Positions 34,456-43,256 of a stretch of DNA of 51,861 bases are shown here, piece after piece; the first letter of the stretch is position 1; each line of letters begins with the position of its first letter. Source of the stretch: CAYZJB01 sp964602985 (GTDB taxonomy: Bacteria; CLD3; SB21); contig CAZRTJ010000024.1 in NCBI GenBank assembly GCA_964602985.1, positions 1 to 51,861 of the forward strand. Direction: 5' to 3'. The notes below the pieces were generated by a model. It saw nothing but the letters and a program-made list of their open reading frames with translations, had not been told where the DNA came from and did no database searches. Both the position numbers and the translations under genes were made by a program.

Positions 34456-35619
34456 ATGGACGTGTTCTTTCATCAAGTGGCCGGTCAACCGCTGGACGCG
34501 GCGCTCCTCGCCTGCCGCGAATTGTCCGAAGACCCGGACTTTCCCACACTGAAGGCCTGGCGCGCCAACGGCGGAAAGATCGTCGGACATTTTCAGGTGT
34601 ACTTCCCGGAGGAAATTGCCGCGGCCGCCGGTCTTCTGCCATACAAAGTCGCCGGGGCGCAGGTGGAGGGAATGGAGGCGGAATCTCATTTTGGATCGTA
34701 TTTGTGCTCGATCATCAAGACGTCGCTGGAGTTGGCGCTGACCAAGAAGATCGAACTCGACATGTTTGTCACACACCCGATATGCGACGCCGCGCGCAAC
34801 CTGGCCGCGATTTGGGGGAGAAATTTCTCCTATCCCTGCGAAATACTATACCTGCCACAAAATCCGAACTCCACGCATTCGGTCAACTACTTGCGGGATG
34901 AGTACCGGCGACTCGCCGACCAGCTTGAGGCCATCTCCGGACAAAAGCTGACCGATGCGACTTTGCACACGGCCGTGGGCACCTACAATGAGAGCCGGCG
35001 ACTGATGGAGGAACTGTACGTCATCAAGAGAGAAACGCCGTGGCTGATCGCCGCCGAAGATGCGTACGCGCTGATCGCGATCGCCGGCGTACTGCCGCGC
35101 GAGGAATACAACCGAGTCCTCCAACTCGTCCTCCCGCAGATTCGCGAGCGCAAAGCGCACAAACAGGACAAAATGCGCGTCGTGTTCGAAGGCGCGTTTT
35201 GCGAACAGCCGCCCCTCGACCTGATCCAGGTGATCGGACAGTCGTGCTACATCGTGGACGACGACTTCCTGATCGGTCTGCGGTATCTGCTGGGCGACGT
35301 GTCCACGGCCGGCGATGTCTTGCGCCACCTCGCCGAGTCGTACATCGAACATTCGTCGTATTCACCGGTACAACACGACCTCCGCAAACCGAAGGAACAC
35401 ATGCTTCTGCAACGCATCCGCGGCGCGCGCGCCGAAGCCGCGATCCTCGCCGCTGCCAAAATGTGCGAACCCGGCCTCGAAGAACAGGTCGCGTACATCC
35501 GGGCGCTCGACGACGCGGGCATTCCGTACTTTGTGAGCGAATTCGAAGAGAATCAAACCACGTTTGACCACATCGGCATTCAGCTCGAAACATTCATTGA
35601 AAATCTGATTTTCCAATAA
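34456..35619 (+). CDS. bcrC: ATP-dependent benzoyl-CoA reductase, subunit C (BcrC/BzdN)
   Basis: BcrC and BcrB form the heterodimer that binds benzoyl-CoA and a low-potential [4Fe-4S] centre and donates electrons for ring reduction. At 387 residues it fits the HgdB-type dehydratase family: GHFQVYFPEEIAAAAG near residue 45, cysteines C84, C110 and C128 in expected regions, and a closing FIENLIF. CAGGAG at 34443-34448 supports the ATG at 34456. It follows the SDR by 35 bases and precedes bcrB by 9. Placement among had, oah and dch separates it from 2-hydroxyacyl-CoA dehydratases. Confidence 0.92.
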   Translation: MDVFFHQVAGQPLDAALLACRELSEDPDFPTLKAWRANGGKIVGHFQVYFPEEIAAAAGLLPYKVAGAQVEGMEAESHFGSYLCSIIKTSLELALTKKIELDMFVTHPICDAARNLAAIWGRNFSYPCEILYLPQNPNSTHSVNYLRDEYRRLADQLEAISGQKLTDATLHTAVGTYNESRRLMEELYVIKRETPWLIAAEDAYALIAIAGVLPREEYNRVLQLVLPQIRERKAHKQDKMRVVFEGAFCEQPPLDLIQVIGQSCYIVDDDFLIGLRYLLGDVSTAGDVLRHLAESYIEHSSYSPVQHDLRKPKEHMLLQRIRGARAEAAILAAAKMCEPGLEEQVAYIRALDDAGIPYFVSEFEENQTTFDHIGIQLETFIENLIFQ

Positions 35620-35628
35620 GGATACGCC

Positions 35629-36915
35629 ATGAGCAACGAAACCATTGTCGGGCGCGGCAATCAAAACGGCGCACAGTTGTTCCGCGACTGGTTCAACGAA
35701 CTGGGACAAGTCAACCAGGACGGGCGGCACGCCGCCTATGTCTTCGTCATGGGCAGCCTCAACGAAGTTCTCAAAGCGTTTGACATGCCCGTCGTCTTCC
35801 CGGAAATCAACTCTCTGCAAACGGCCGTTCGCCGCGTTGCGGGGGAATTTCTCACGGAGGCCGAGGACTACGGGTACTCGCCGGACATCTGCGGGTACGT
35901 CAAAGCGGATGTGGCCGTGCAGTTGCGCGGCGGCAAACACCCGATGGGAAATATCCCGAAGCCTTCCATCGCCGTGCTCACCAATGCGTGCAATACATAC
36001 ATCAAGTGGGCGGAGATTTGGGAAAGACTGTACCAAATTCCCATCGTGACGATTGATGTGCCCGGCACACGCGGCCGGCGGGTGGAACCGCTGATCAAGG
36101 ATTCCTATTTCGAAAACGACCGCCGGTATGTTGAAACGCAGCTTCGCGAACTGATCGGCACCTGCGAACGCATCACCGCGAAGAAATTCAACATCGACAA
36201 ATTCCGTCAGGTGCTCGGTTACGCCAACGACATGTCCCGTGCGTGGAAGAACATTCTCGATTGCAACAAGGCGCGCCCATCGGTCTTCAATGCGCTGACC
36301 GATGGCACGATCTATTTGGGCGTGGCCAACGGTTTCCGGGGCACCGCCGAGGGCAGCCGGTATTTCCAGGATCTCCAGGAAGAAATGGAATACAAAATGC
36401 GCGAGGGAATCGGCACGTTGACCGATGAGAAATTCCGTCTCGCTTTTGTGGGCGTGCCGTGCTATCCGATCTTCCGCCGTTTCAACGAATTCTTTTCCGA
36501 TTGGGGCGGGTGTTTCGTGCAATCGACGTACCTGCTATTCGCCGCCGGCGGCGCCAACGTCGGCTTTGAGTACGATCTGGAACGTCCGCTGGAAAGCCTG
36601 GCCGAGGGACTGCTGGTGACGGTACGCGATGCCATGGACAGCATGTTTCACCAGGACGCCGCGTTGATGAGCATGATCGACCCGTATGGATTGGAAGGCA
36701 TAGTCTATCACCCCATCAAGAGCTGTCGGACGGTATCGACCGGGCTCGCGGATGGGCGGCGCCACCTGATGAACAAGCGCGACATCGCCACGCTCTTCCT
36801 GGAATCGGACATGATGGACAAACGCGTCGTGTCCGAAGCCCAGATGAAAAACCGAATCGATGCCTTCTTCGAAGGCATGATCTCCCGTCGGCAAATCGCC
36901 GCGGCAACCGTGTAG
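35629..36915 (+). CDS. bcrB: ATP-dependent benzoyl-CoA reductase, subunit B (BcrB/BzdO)
   Basis: This 428-residue protein is the larger partner of BcrC in the catalytic heterodimer. Visible features are GNQNGAQLFRDWFNELG near the start, VVFPEINSLQTAVRR, SPDICGYVKADVA with a candidate cluster cysteine, VLTNACNTYIKWAE, and HPIKSCRTVSTGLADGRRH. TAAGGA precedes the ATG at 35629. Length agrees with Thauera BcrB (about 430 residues, from memory). Confidence 0.92.
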   Translation: MSNETIVGRGNQNGAQLFRDWFNELGQVNQDGRHAAYVFVMGSLNEVLKAFDMPVVFPEINSLQTAVRRVAGEFLTEAEDYGYSPDICGYVKADVAVQLRGGKHPMGNIPKPSIAVLTNACNTYIKWAEIWERLYQIPIVTIDVPGTRGRRVEPLIKDSYFENDRRYVETQLRELIGTCERITAKKFNIDKFRQVLGYANDMSRAWKNILDCNKARPSVFNALTDGTIYLGVANGFRGTAEGSRYFQDLQEEMEYKMREGIGTLTDEKFRLAFVGVPCYPIFRRFNEFFSDWGGCFVQSTYLLFAAGGANVGFEYDLERPLESLAEGLLVTVRDAMDSMFHQDAALMSMIDPYGLEGIVYHPIKSCRTVSTGLADGRRHLMNKRDIATLFLESDMMDKRVVSEAQMKNRIDAFFEGMISRRQIAAATV

Positions 36916-36924
36916 GAGGAATGT

Positions 36925-37740
36925 ATGACGTATACCGCCGGAGTGGATGTCGGATCCACACAAACGAAGGCCGTGATTCTCAATGACCAGTTGGAAATCG
37001 TCCAGCGCGCGCTGATCGACACGGGCGCCAATGTCACACAGGCCGCGCAGAATGCCTTCCAGCAGGCTCTGAGCGCCGCAGGCATTGGTGAACAGGAAGT
37101 CGAATTCGTCATCGGCACCGGATACGGTCGCTACAAAGTGACCTTTGGAAACAAGCAAATCACGGAAATCAGCTGCCACGGTCGCGGAGCCGTACACATG
37201 TTCCCCAAGACACAAACCGTCCTCGACATGGGTGGACAGGACAGCAAAGCCATTCGCGTCAACGCCAACGGGGAAATCGTGGACTTTTGCATGAATGACA
37301 AGTGCGCGGCCGGAACGGGACGATTTCTGGGAGCTGCGGCCATGACGCTTCGGATTCCGTTGGACGAGCTGGGCCAGACGGCGCTGACGGGCACCAAACC
37401 GGTACGAATCAGTACGACCTGCACGGTCTTCGCGGAATCAGAAATTCTATCCTGGCTCGGCAAAGGCAAGAAGGTCGAGGATATCTTGTGGGGCGTCCAT
37501 CAGTCGATTGCCGCGCGCTCCATCGGATTGCTTCGTCGCGTGGGGATCCTGGATGAAGTGACGTTCACCGGAGGGGTCGCCCGCAACATCGGCATGGTCC
37601 ACGCGGTCGAAGAGTCCCTTCAGAAAAAGATCAATGTCAGTGAAGATTCACATTTTATCGGCGCGTTGGGTGCTGCATTGTTTGCCATGGATCATGTGAT
37701 GGCCAGCCGGCGTCCCGTACACAAGGAGACTGCGATATGA
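36925..37740 (+). CDS. benzoyl-CoA reductase ATPase/electron activase subunit 1 (HgdC-like, BcrA/D or BzdP/Q)
   Basis: The activase uses two ATP to push an electron from a bridging [4Fe-4S] cluster to BcrBC. The 271-residue ASKHA-fold protein has GVDVGSTQTKAV, GTGYGRY, DMGGQDSKAI and the cluster cysteines C127 (NDKCAAGTG) and C166 (TTCTVFAESE). A GGAGGAAT lies before the ATG. It is closest in look to the homodimeric HgdC of glutaryl-CoA dehydratase systems. Thauera BcrA is much longer (about 438 residues, from memory), so the pair here fits the Azoarcus bzd subtype. Which of P or Q it is cannot be decided by eye. Confidence 0.88.
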   Translation: MTYTAGVDVGSTQTKAVILNDQLEIVQRALIDTGANVTQAAQNAFQQALSAAGIGEQEVEFVIGTGYGRYKVTFGNKQITEISCHGRGAVHMFPKTQTVLDMGGQDSKAIRVNANGEIVDFCMNDKCAAGTGRFLGAAAMTLRIPLDELGQTALTGTKPVRISTTCTVFAESEILSWLGKGKKVEDILWGVHQSIAARSIGLLRRVGILDEVTFTGGVARNIGMVHAVEESLQKKINVSEDSHFIGALGAALFAMDHVMASRRPVHKETAI

Positions 37741-38555
37741 CCCTCACACTCGGATTGGATGTCGGTTCGACATACACGAAAGCGGTCCTCCTGGACTCCG
37801 ACATGAAGATGCTCGGTCGATGGATGCAGGCCACGGGCTCACAACTCACGGAATCGGCGGAACAAGTCGTTTCACAGGTTTGTTCGGATGCCGGGGTGGA
37901 TCGGGCGTCCATCGCCTACACGATCACCACGGGATACGGCCGGCACATGGTACCGTTTCGGGATTTGCAGGTAACGGATCTCACGGCGTCCGCGCGCGGG
38001 ACACATTTTCTCTTCCCCGGAACGCGCACGATTCTTGATATCGGCGGTCAGACCATGAAGGCCAGCCGCGTCGACCCCAAGGCCAAAGTCCTTACCTTCC
38101 GCCTCAACGACAAATGCGCGGCCGGAACCGGCGCGTTCCTGGAAAAGACGGCACGATACATGGGTTACAGCACGACCGACATCGGGTCGCTATTGAATCT
38201 GTCGAAGGCGGTGGTGCCGATCTCCGGCGTATGCGCGGTATTTGCCGAATCGGAAGTGATCAGTCATTTGTCGGAAGGCGTGCCGCCGGAAGACATCATG
38301 TTCGGCGCGATCATGTCCCTGACAGATCGGTCCGTACAATTGCTCAAGCGAATCAAGGCCGAGCCAGAATTCACGCTGATCGGCGGCATCCTCCGCTGGG
38401 AGGCCATGGTGCGATCCGTCAAAGAAAAACTGGAAGGAATCGTCAACGTGCCGGAGGGAGACATGCCGCAATTCACCGCCGCGTTGGGTTGTGCCATCCT
38501 CGGCCACGTCCGCCTGAAACAGCTGAATCGGACGCAGGAGGCCGTGAGCGCATGA
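37737..38555 (+). CDS. benzoyl-CoA reductase ATPase/electron activase subunit 2
   Basis: A second 272-residue ASKHA activase overlapping the first by 4 bases (ATGA). It has GLDVGSTYTKAV, TTGYGRH, DIGGQTMKAS and again C127 (NDKCAAGTG) and C166 (SGVCAVFAESE), so both subunits can hold the shared iron-sulfur cluster and both ATP sites look intact. The variation DIGGQTMK versus DMGGQDSK shows a heterodimer of diverged paralogues rather than a recent duplication. Confidence 0.88.
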   Translation: MTLTLGLDVGSTYTKAVLLDSDMKMLGRWMQATGSQLTESAEQVVSQVCSDAGVDRASIAYTITTGYGRHMVPFRDLQVTDLTASARGTHFLFPGTRTILDIGGQTMKASRVDPKAKVLTFRLNDKCAAGTGAFLEKTARYMGYSTTDIGSLLNLSKAVVPISGVCAVFAESEVISHLSEGVPPEDIMFGAIMSLTDRSVQLLKRIKAEPEFTLIGGILRWEAMVRSVKEKLEGIVNVPEGDMPQFTAALGCAILGHVRLKQLNRTQEAVSA

Positions 38556-39130
38556 TCGCAACGGCAATCCTGAAAGAAGAACATCGTCTCATCGTGGCCG
38601 TACTGGACGCAATGGAGAAATGGATCGACGAACTGCGCGACGGAAAAGCGTTCGACCCTCGTCTTGCCACGATGATCGGCGAATTTCTACGAGACTTTGC
38701 GGACGCCTGCCATCACGGAAAAGAAGAAGAGAAACTCTTCGTTTGGATGCGGGATCACTCGGTCGGCGAAGGAGCCGTGCACATGCTGGAGGAAGATCAC
38801 GAGATCGGGCGGGCCCATGTCCGCGCGATGCTCGAATCCGCGCAGTCCGGAGAACGGACATCGAGCCAACGCTTCTGCAGCAACGGGATGGATTTGGCCG
38901 CCATGCTGCGGACACACATCGCGCGCGAAGACGAAGGCGTTTTTGCGATGGCAGACATGGCTGCGGATCGTGAGGATGAACTGCTGGACGAATTTCTGGA
39001 GATCGAGGCGGGTCATTCCCGTCACGCGAGCGCCTTCCAATTGGCACAAGATATTTGCCGCACGATCGGTGTGCGGATTCCCGTCTCGACGGACGTTCCG
39101 ACTCTCGGCAGAGTATTTTCGCTGACATGA
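38552..39130 (+). CDS. hemerythrin-like (HHE) domain protein
   Basis: The 192-residue protein is a four-helix bundle with all hemerythrin ligands in order: H11, H55-x3-E59, H83, H89 and H122-x4-D127. It should bind a diiron centre and possibly O2, NO or stored iron. The ATG overlaps the ATPase stop (ATGA), so it is made in step with the benzoyl-CoA reductase, an enzyme quickly destroyed by oxygen. A role in oxygen scavenging or sensing, or in cluster iron supply, is inferred. It is soluble, with no export signal. Confidence 0.85.
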   Translation: MIATAILKEEHRLIVAVLDAMEKWIDELRDGKAFDPRLATMIGEFLRDFADACHHGKEEEKLFVWMRDHSVGEGAVHMLEEDHEIGRAHVRAMLESAQSGERTSSQRFCSNGMDLAAMLRTHIAREDEGVFAMADMAADREDELLDEFLEIEAGHSRHASAFQLAQDICRTIGVRIPVSTDVPTLGRVFSLT

Positions 39131-39405
39131 GCCATCCGCTCCACATCCTGGACAACGACGCTTCCGATCAGTCCGGTTGTGTCTGCCAGGACGAGGCGCG
39201 CCTGCGGTCAGAAGGATGGGAGCGTCGCTACCTGGCCGATCCTCGTGCCGCGCGGGAAGCGGAAGAAAATTACACCGCTCTGGGATACGAAGTTCTTTTG
39301 GTCGCGCCTGATCCGGAGTCGCTCCGCGAGGAATGTTCCGGGTGCAAAGTCGTCATGGAACAATACCGCGTGGTCTTTACCCGAAGACAACGCGCGTCGT
39401 CTTGA
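39127..39405 (+). CDS. small four-cysteine protein, unknown function
   Basis: The last gene of the bcr operon, coupled to the hemerythrin gene by an ATGA overlap. The 92-residue product has C18 and C20 (GCVCQDE) and C70 and C73 (ECSGCKVV), a spacing suited to one zinc or iron-sulfur site, and a predicted alpha-beta middle (RAAREAEENYTALGYEVLLVAP). I recognise no family. It could be a small regulatory or metal-delivery partner of the reductase or the hemerythrin. Confidence 0.7.
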   Translation: MSHPLHILDNDASDQSGCVCQDEARLRSEGWERRYLADPRAAREAEENYTALGYEVLLVAPDPESLREECSGCKVVMEQYRVVFTRRQRASS

Positions 39406-39412
39406 CGGATCT

Positions 39413-40522
39413 TCAGGCGGACGCTTTCCGGTAGCGCAACGTTGCGAACGTGAGCACAACAATGGATGCGACTGTCAGGAAGACAAACGTTTCTCCCAGA
39501 TCTTCGACTCCTGCTCCCTTTAATAGAACCCTCCGCATCGCATCCACCATATACGCCACCGGATTCATCTGCGTCAGATGCTGAGCCCAGTCCGGCATAC
39601 TCTCAATCGGCGTGAAGAGTCCTCCGAGCAACATGCACACCACCATGATGAACCACGCGCCGAACATCGCCTGTTGTTGCGTCGTGGAAACGGTCGAGAT
39701 CAGCAATCCGATCCCCAGCATCAGGACGAGATAGACCGCTGACAACGCAAAGACCGTCCACAGACTCCCGACGATCGGCAGCTGGAAAATCAATTTCCCC
39801 ACAGCCAACCCAAAGCCCATCTCCACCATGCCGATGATCCAAAATGGCATCAGCTTGCCCATGATGAAGTGGATTTTGCGAATCGGCGTGACATTCAACT
39901 GCTCGATGGTTCCCATCTCGCGTTCGCGGACGATGTTCATCCCGCACAAAAAAAGACCGATCATCGAGACGAGCACCACGAGGATTCCCGGAACCATGAA
40001 TGTGGGGTACGTGAACAACGGATTGAACCAATAGGCTTCTTCGGCATGAATCGCGAGAGTGACATCGAGACCCTCCTGCCGCGCCAGGTCCGTTTGAAAG
40101 TCCCGAATCAGACCCGACAGGTAGTTCAGCGTCAGTCCCGCGGAATTGCCTTCCTCCGCATTGATCAGCAACTGAATCGCAGAATTCGTCCCGCGCCGAA
40201 TCGATTTCTCCATCCCGGCCGGAATGTGAATGACGGCCGTGGCTTCGTTGCTTCGAAGGTATTCCTCTGCCCGAGACTCGTCCGATGGGACATCGGCAAG
40301 AACAAAATAGGGATTGTTCTGAAGACGCTCCGCCAGCGAGCGCGAAAGGACGGACTGGTCCTTGTCCACGAGCACATACCGGATCTCGCGGAGATCAAAC
40401 GACGCCGCGTTGGACAGAATAAGCAGCTGGATGATCGGCATGACGAACATGATTGGGATCATGCTCTTGTTTCGAAAGATCTGCAAAAACTCCTTCTCGA
40501 GTAAGAATCGGATCGTACGCAT
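39413..40522 (-). CDS. ABC-2 type transporter permease (YbhR-like)
   Basis: The 369-residue permease has one N-terminal helix (MIPIMFVMPIIQLLIL), a large periplasmic domain (about 45-170) and five C-terminal helices with REREMGTIEQLNVTPI, the conserved cytoplasmic coupling motif, and a closing PDWAQHLTQMNPVAYMVDA. It is the last gene of the efflux operon and converges on the bcr operon with 7 bases between stops and no visible terminator. Confidence 0.92.
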   Translation of the reverse strand: MRTIRFLLEKEFLQIFRNKSMIPIMFVMPIIQLLILSNAASFDLREIRYVLVDKDQSVLSRSLAERLQNNPYFVLADVPSDESRAEEYLRSNEATAVIHIPAGMEKSIRRGTNSAIQLLINAEEGNSAGLTLNYLSGLIRDFQTDLARQEGLDVTLAIHAEEAYWFNPLFTYPTFMVPGILVVLVSMIGLFLCGMNIVREREMGTIEQLNVTPIRKIHFIMGKLMPFWIIGMVEMGFGLAVGKLIFQLPIVGSLWTVFALSAVYLVLMLGIGLLISTVSTTQQQAMFGAWFIMVVCMLLGGLFTPIESMPDWAQHLTQMNPVAYMVDAMRRVLLKGAGVEDLGETFVFLTVASIVVLTFATLRYRKASA

Positions 40523-40523
40523 G

Positions 40524-41615
40524 TCACTCCAGATGAGTTTTCAGACGGCGAAAACTGACGACCAGGAAAAACGTCATCATGCCCCCGAGGATCAGCGTCT
40601 CTTTCCACAGGACCTCCAGTCCCACGCCTTTCAGCATGATGCCTTTGACGATGACGAGATACCATTTCGCCGGCACGATGTGACTGAACCATTGGAGAGG
40701 AACGGGCATGCTGCTCACGGGAAAAATAAATCCCGACAGAATGATAACGGGAAGCATCAATCCGCTCAACGCGATCATCATCGCCGTGAGTTGATTCGGG
40801 CTGATGGTGCTGATCATGATTCCCAGGGACAACGCCGTGGTGACAAAGATGAGCGACTCCGCATAAAACAGCGCGTAATTCCCATGAAACGGGACCTGAA
40901 ACACCACCCGGGCCAGCAGGAGCACCGTCGTCACATTGACGAAGGACAACGCGACGTACGGAAGGACCTTGCCGAGGATGATTTGTGACGGGCGGAGCGG
41001 CGAGACAAGCAAGACCTCCATCGTGCCCATTTCCTTTTCGCGTGTGATGGCGATCGACGTCATCAACGCCGACACCAGCATCATCAGCAGAGCGATCAAG
41101 CCGGGAACGAACCACACCACGCTCTTCATCTCGGGGTTGTACAACATTCGCACATCCACTCCGATCGCCGCGCCGGCAGGCGGTTGGAAGTCCAGAAGAA
41201 TCGATTGCGTGTACGATGTGACCAGGCGGGCCACGTTGGGATCGGCGGCATCGGCGATCAGCAGGAGTCGGGCCGTTTCACCCCGAATCAGATGCTCAGA
41301 AAAATTCGGCTCGATCACGACGGCTTCCTTGATACGGCCCTTACGGAAGAGCGCCTCGACATCCTGCCGACTTTGCACCTCGTCCCACGCCGAGAAATAT
41401 CCGGACGAGACGATTTTGTGGATCAGTTCCTGCGAGCGAACGTCGCGCGATTGGTCCCAGATGGCGATGCGGACATTTCGGATTTCGTTTCGAATGGCAA
41501 AACCGAAGAGCGTGAGCTGGATGATCGGCATGCCAAACAGAATCATCAGCGTTCGCGGGTCGCGGAGGATGTGTCGAAACTCCTTGACGACAAATGCAAC
41601 GAAGCTGGAACTCAT
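40524..41615 (-). CDS. ABC-2 type transporter permease (YbhS-like)
   Basis: A 363-residue paralogue of the next permease with the same plan: first helix LMILFGMPIIQLTLFGFAI, a periplasmic domain, then helices around TREKEMGTMEVLLVSPL and ISPNQLTAMMIALSGLMLP. The ATG at 41615 overlaps the ATPase stop by 4 bases and has AGAGG upstream; the longer open frame is spurious. The two permeases would form a heterodimeric exporter. Confidence 0.92.
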   Translation of the reverse strand: MSSSFVAFVVKEFRHILRDPRTLMILFGMPIIQLTLFGFAIRNEIRNVRIAIWDQSRDVRSQELIHKIVSSGYFSAWDEVQSRQDVEALFRKGRIKEAVVIEPNFSEHLIRGETARLLLIADAADPNVARLVTSYTQSILLDFQPPAGAAIGVDVRMLYNPEMKSVVWFVPGLIALLMMLVSALMTSIAITREKEMGTMEVLLVSPLRPSQIILGKVLPYVALSFVNVTTVLLLARVVFQVPFHGNYALFYAESLIFVTTALSLGIMISTISPNQLTAMMIALSGLMLPVIILSGFIFPVSSMPVPLQWFSHIVPAKWYLVIVKGIMLKGVGLEVLWKETLILGGMMTFFLVVSFRRLKTHLE

Positions 41616-42346
41616 GGAACCTCTGCCGGTCGCGCCAGTCGGACGAAGACCTCGTTCATGCTCGGTGCGTCGTACTGTTGTTTGAGCGCGTCGGGAGCAC
41701 CCATCGCAGCGATCTTCCCGGCAACCATGATGGACACACGGTCGCAATATTCTGCTTCGTCCATGTAGTGGGTGGTGACAAAAACCGTCGTTCCCTTTTC
41801 GGCCGCCTCGTAGATCAATTCCCAAAACTGCCGGCGCGTGATCGGATCGACGCCCCCCGTCGGTTCATCCAAAAAGACGACGCGCGGACGATGCAGCATG
41901 GCCACCGAGAAGGCCAATTTTTGTTTCCACCCCAAGGGAAGAGACTTGAGGATCGTGTTCCGCGCATGTTCCAAATCCACTCGCTGCAGCATGAGATGCG
42001 CCCGTTCGGTCAAGTCCGCTTTCGCAATGCCGTAGACGCCTCCGTAGAAGCGGATGTTTTCCCAGACGGTCAGATCGTCGTAGAGGGAAAATCGCTGACT
42101 CATGTACCCGATGTTCTTCTTGATATCCTCTGCCTCGCGGTATACGTCAAACCCGGCAACGGTCGCTTCGCCGCTGGTGGGCCGCAAAAGGCCGGTCAGC
42201 ATGCGGATCGCGGTCGTCTTCCCCGCTCCGTTGGCGCCGAGGAAACCGAGGATCTCCCCCGCCTGTACGTCGAACGTGATCGCATCGGTCGCGACAAAGT
42301 CGCCAAACCGACGTGTCAGTTGGTTAACTTGAATGACCGTTTCCAT
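41612..42346 (-). CDS. ABC transporter ATP-binding protein (second YbhF half)
   Basis: The 244-residue ATPase has Walker A GANGAGKTT, Q-loop MSQRF, a signature region LPLGWKQKLAFSVAMLHRP (the LSGG is degenerate), Walker B VVFLDEPTGGVDP and the H-loop VTTHYMDEAE. The ATG at 42346 overlaps the previous ATPase gene by 23 bases. In E. coli the equivalent is fused with the next ATPase as YbhF. Confidence 0.92.
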   Translation of the reverse strand: METVIQVNQLTRRFGDFVATDAITFDVQAGEILGFLGANGAGKTTAIRMLTGLLRPTSGEATVAGFDVYREAEDIKKNIGYMSQRFSLYDDLTVWENIRFYGGVYGIAKADLTERAHLMLQRVDLEHARNTILKSLPLGWKQKLAFSVAMLHRPRVVFLDEPTGGVDPITRRQFWELIYEAAEKGTTVFVTTHYMDEAEYCDRVSIMVAGKIAAMGAPDALKQQYDAPSMNEVFVRLARPAEVP

Positions 42347-43256
42347 GGTCGCGCATGAGGTACATAAACATGTCTTCAAATGTCGGGGTCGCAACGGACA
42401 CGACCGCCTCTGGAACATCGTGATTCGAGAGAAACCGCCGGATGTCCTCCACCGTCACTCCATCGGCCGATGCCACAAACCGCAATTCCGCGCCGGAAGG
42501 ATAGGCGGCGTCGCACGCGTCCATTTGCCGAAGCAGATTCAACACGGCGTATCCGCGGTCGGCTCGAACGGAAAAAAGCGGTCTCGGAAAACGACCGGCG
42601 ATGCGCACAGGCTCGTCGAGCGTCAGAAATTTCCCTCCCTGCATCATCGCCACACGATCACACATGGCGGCCTCATCCATGTATGGCGTGCTGACGACGA
42701 CGGTCATTCCGCCGGACTTCAGTTGCCTCAGCACTTCCCAGAACTCCACACGCGAAACGGCGTCCACCCCCGTCGTGGGTTCATCGAGAATCAACAGTTC
42801 CGGTTGATGAACGAGGGCGCACGACAGCGCAAGTTTTTGTTTCATCCCCCCGGAGAGTTGCCCCGCCCTGCGTGTGCGGAATGGAGCAATTTGCCGGTAA
42901 ATGGGACCGATGACGCGGTCGCTCTCTTCAGGCCGAACGCCAAACACCGAGGCAAAAAAATTCAAGTTCTCCTCCACGCTCAGGTCCGGATACAACGAAA
43001 ACCGCCCGGGCATGTATCCGATCCTGCGCCGGAGCGCACGGTAGTCGTGAACCGTGTCCAGTCCGAGCACGTTTGCCTGTCCCGCCTCCGGAATCAGCAA
43101 ACTGGACAGGATGCGAAACAAGGTCGTCTTTCCTGCCCCGTCCGGTCCGATCACACCGAACAATTCGCCGCGATGCACTCGCAGATCGACTCCGTCAACT
43201 GCCTGGATGTCGCCGTACGACTTTCGGATCCGCTCGGCGTATATGGCGTCGGTCAT
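42324..43256 (-). CDS. ABC transporter ATP-binding protein (first YbhF half)
   Basis: The 310-residue ATPase has Walker A GPDGAGKTT, signature LSGGMKQKLALSCAL, Walker B LLILDEPTTGVDAVSR and a C-terminal accessory domain of about 90 residues (RFPRPLFSVRADRG onward). The ATG at 43256 overlaps the lipoprotein stop by 4 bases. The H-loop position reads STPYMDE instead of STHYMDE, so the switch histidine is replaced by proline; as in many heterodimeric ABC exporters, one site may be non-hydrolytic. Confidence 0.92.
   Translation of the reverse strand: MTDAIYAERIRKSYGDIQAVDGVDLRVHRGELFGVIGPDGAGKTTLFRILSSLLIPEAGQANVLGLDTVHDYRALRRRIGYMPGRFSLYPDLSVEENLNFFASVFGVRPEESDRVIGPIYRQIAPFRTRRAGQLSGGMKQKLALSCALVHQPELLILDEPTTGVDAVSRVEFWEVLRQLKSGGMTVVVSTPYMDEAAMCDRVAMMQGGKFLTLDEPVRIAGRFPRPLFSVRADRGYAVLNLLRQMDACDAAYPSGAELRFVASADGVTVEDIRRFLSNHDVPEAVVSVATPTFEDMFMYLMRDHGNGHSS

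Noticed and set aside
34456..38555. 2-hydroxyacyl-CoA dehydratase instead of benzoyl-CoA reductase
   Set aside because: The fold family is shared, but the genes follow had, oah/bamA and dch, there are two different activases, and subunit lengths match Bcr/Bzd.
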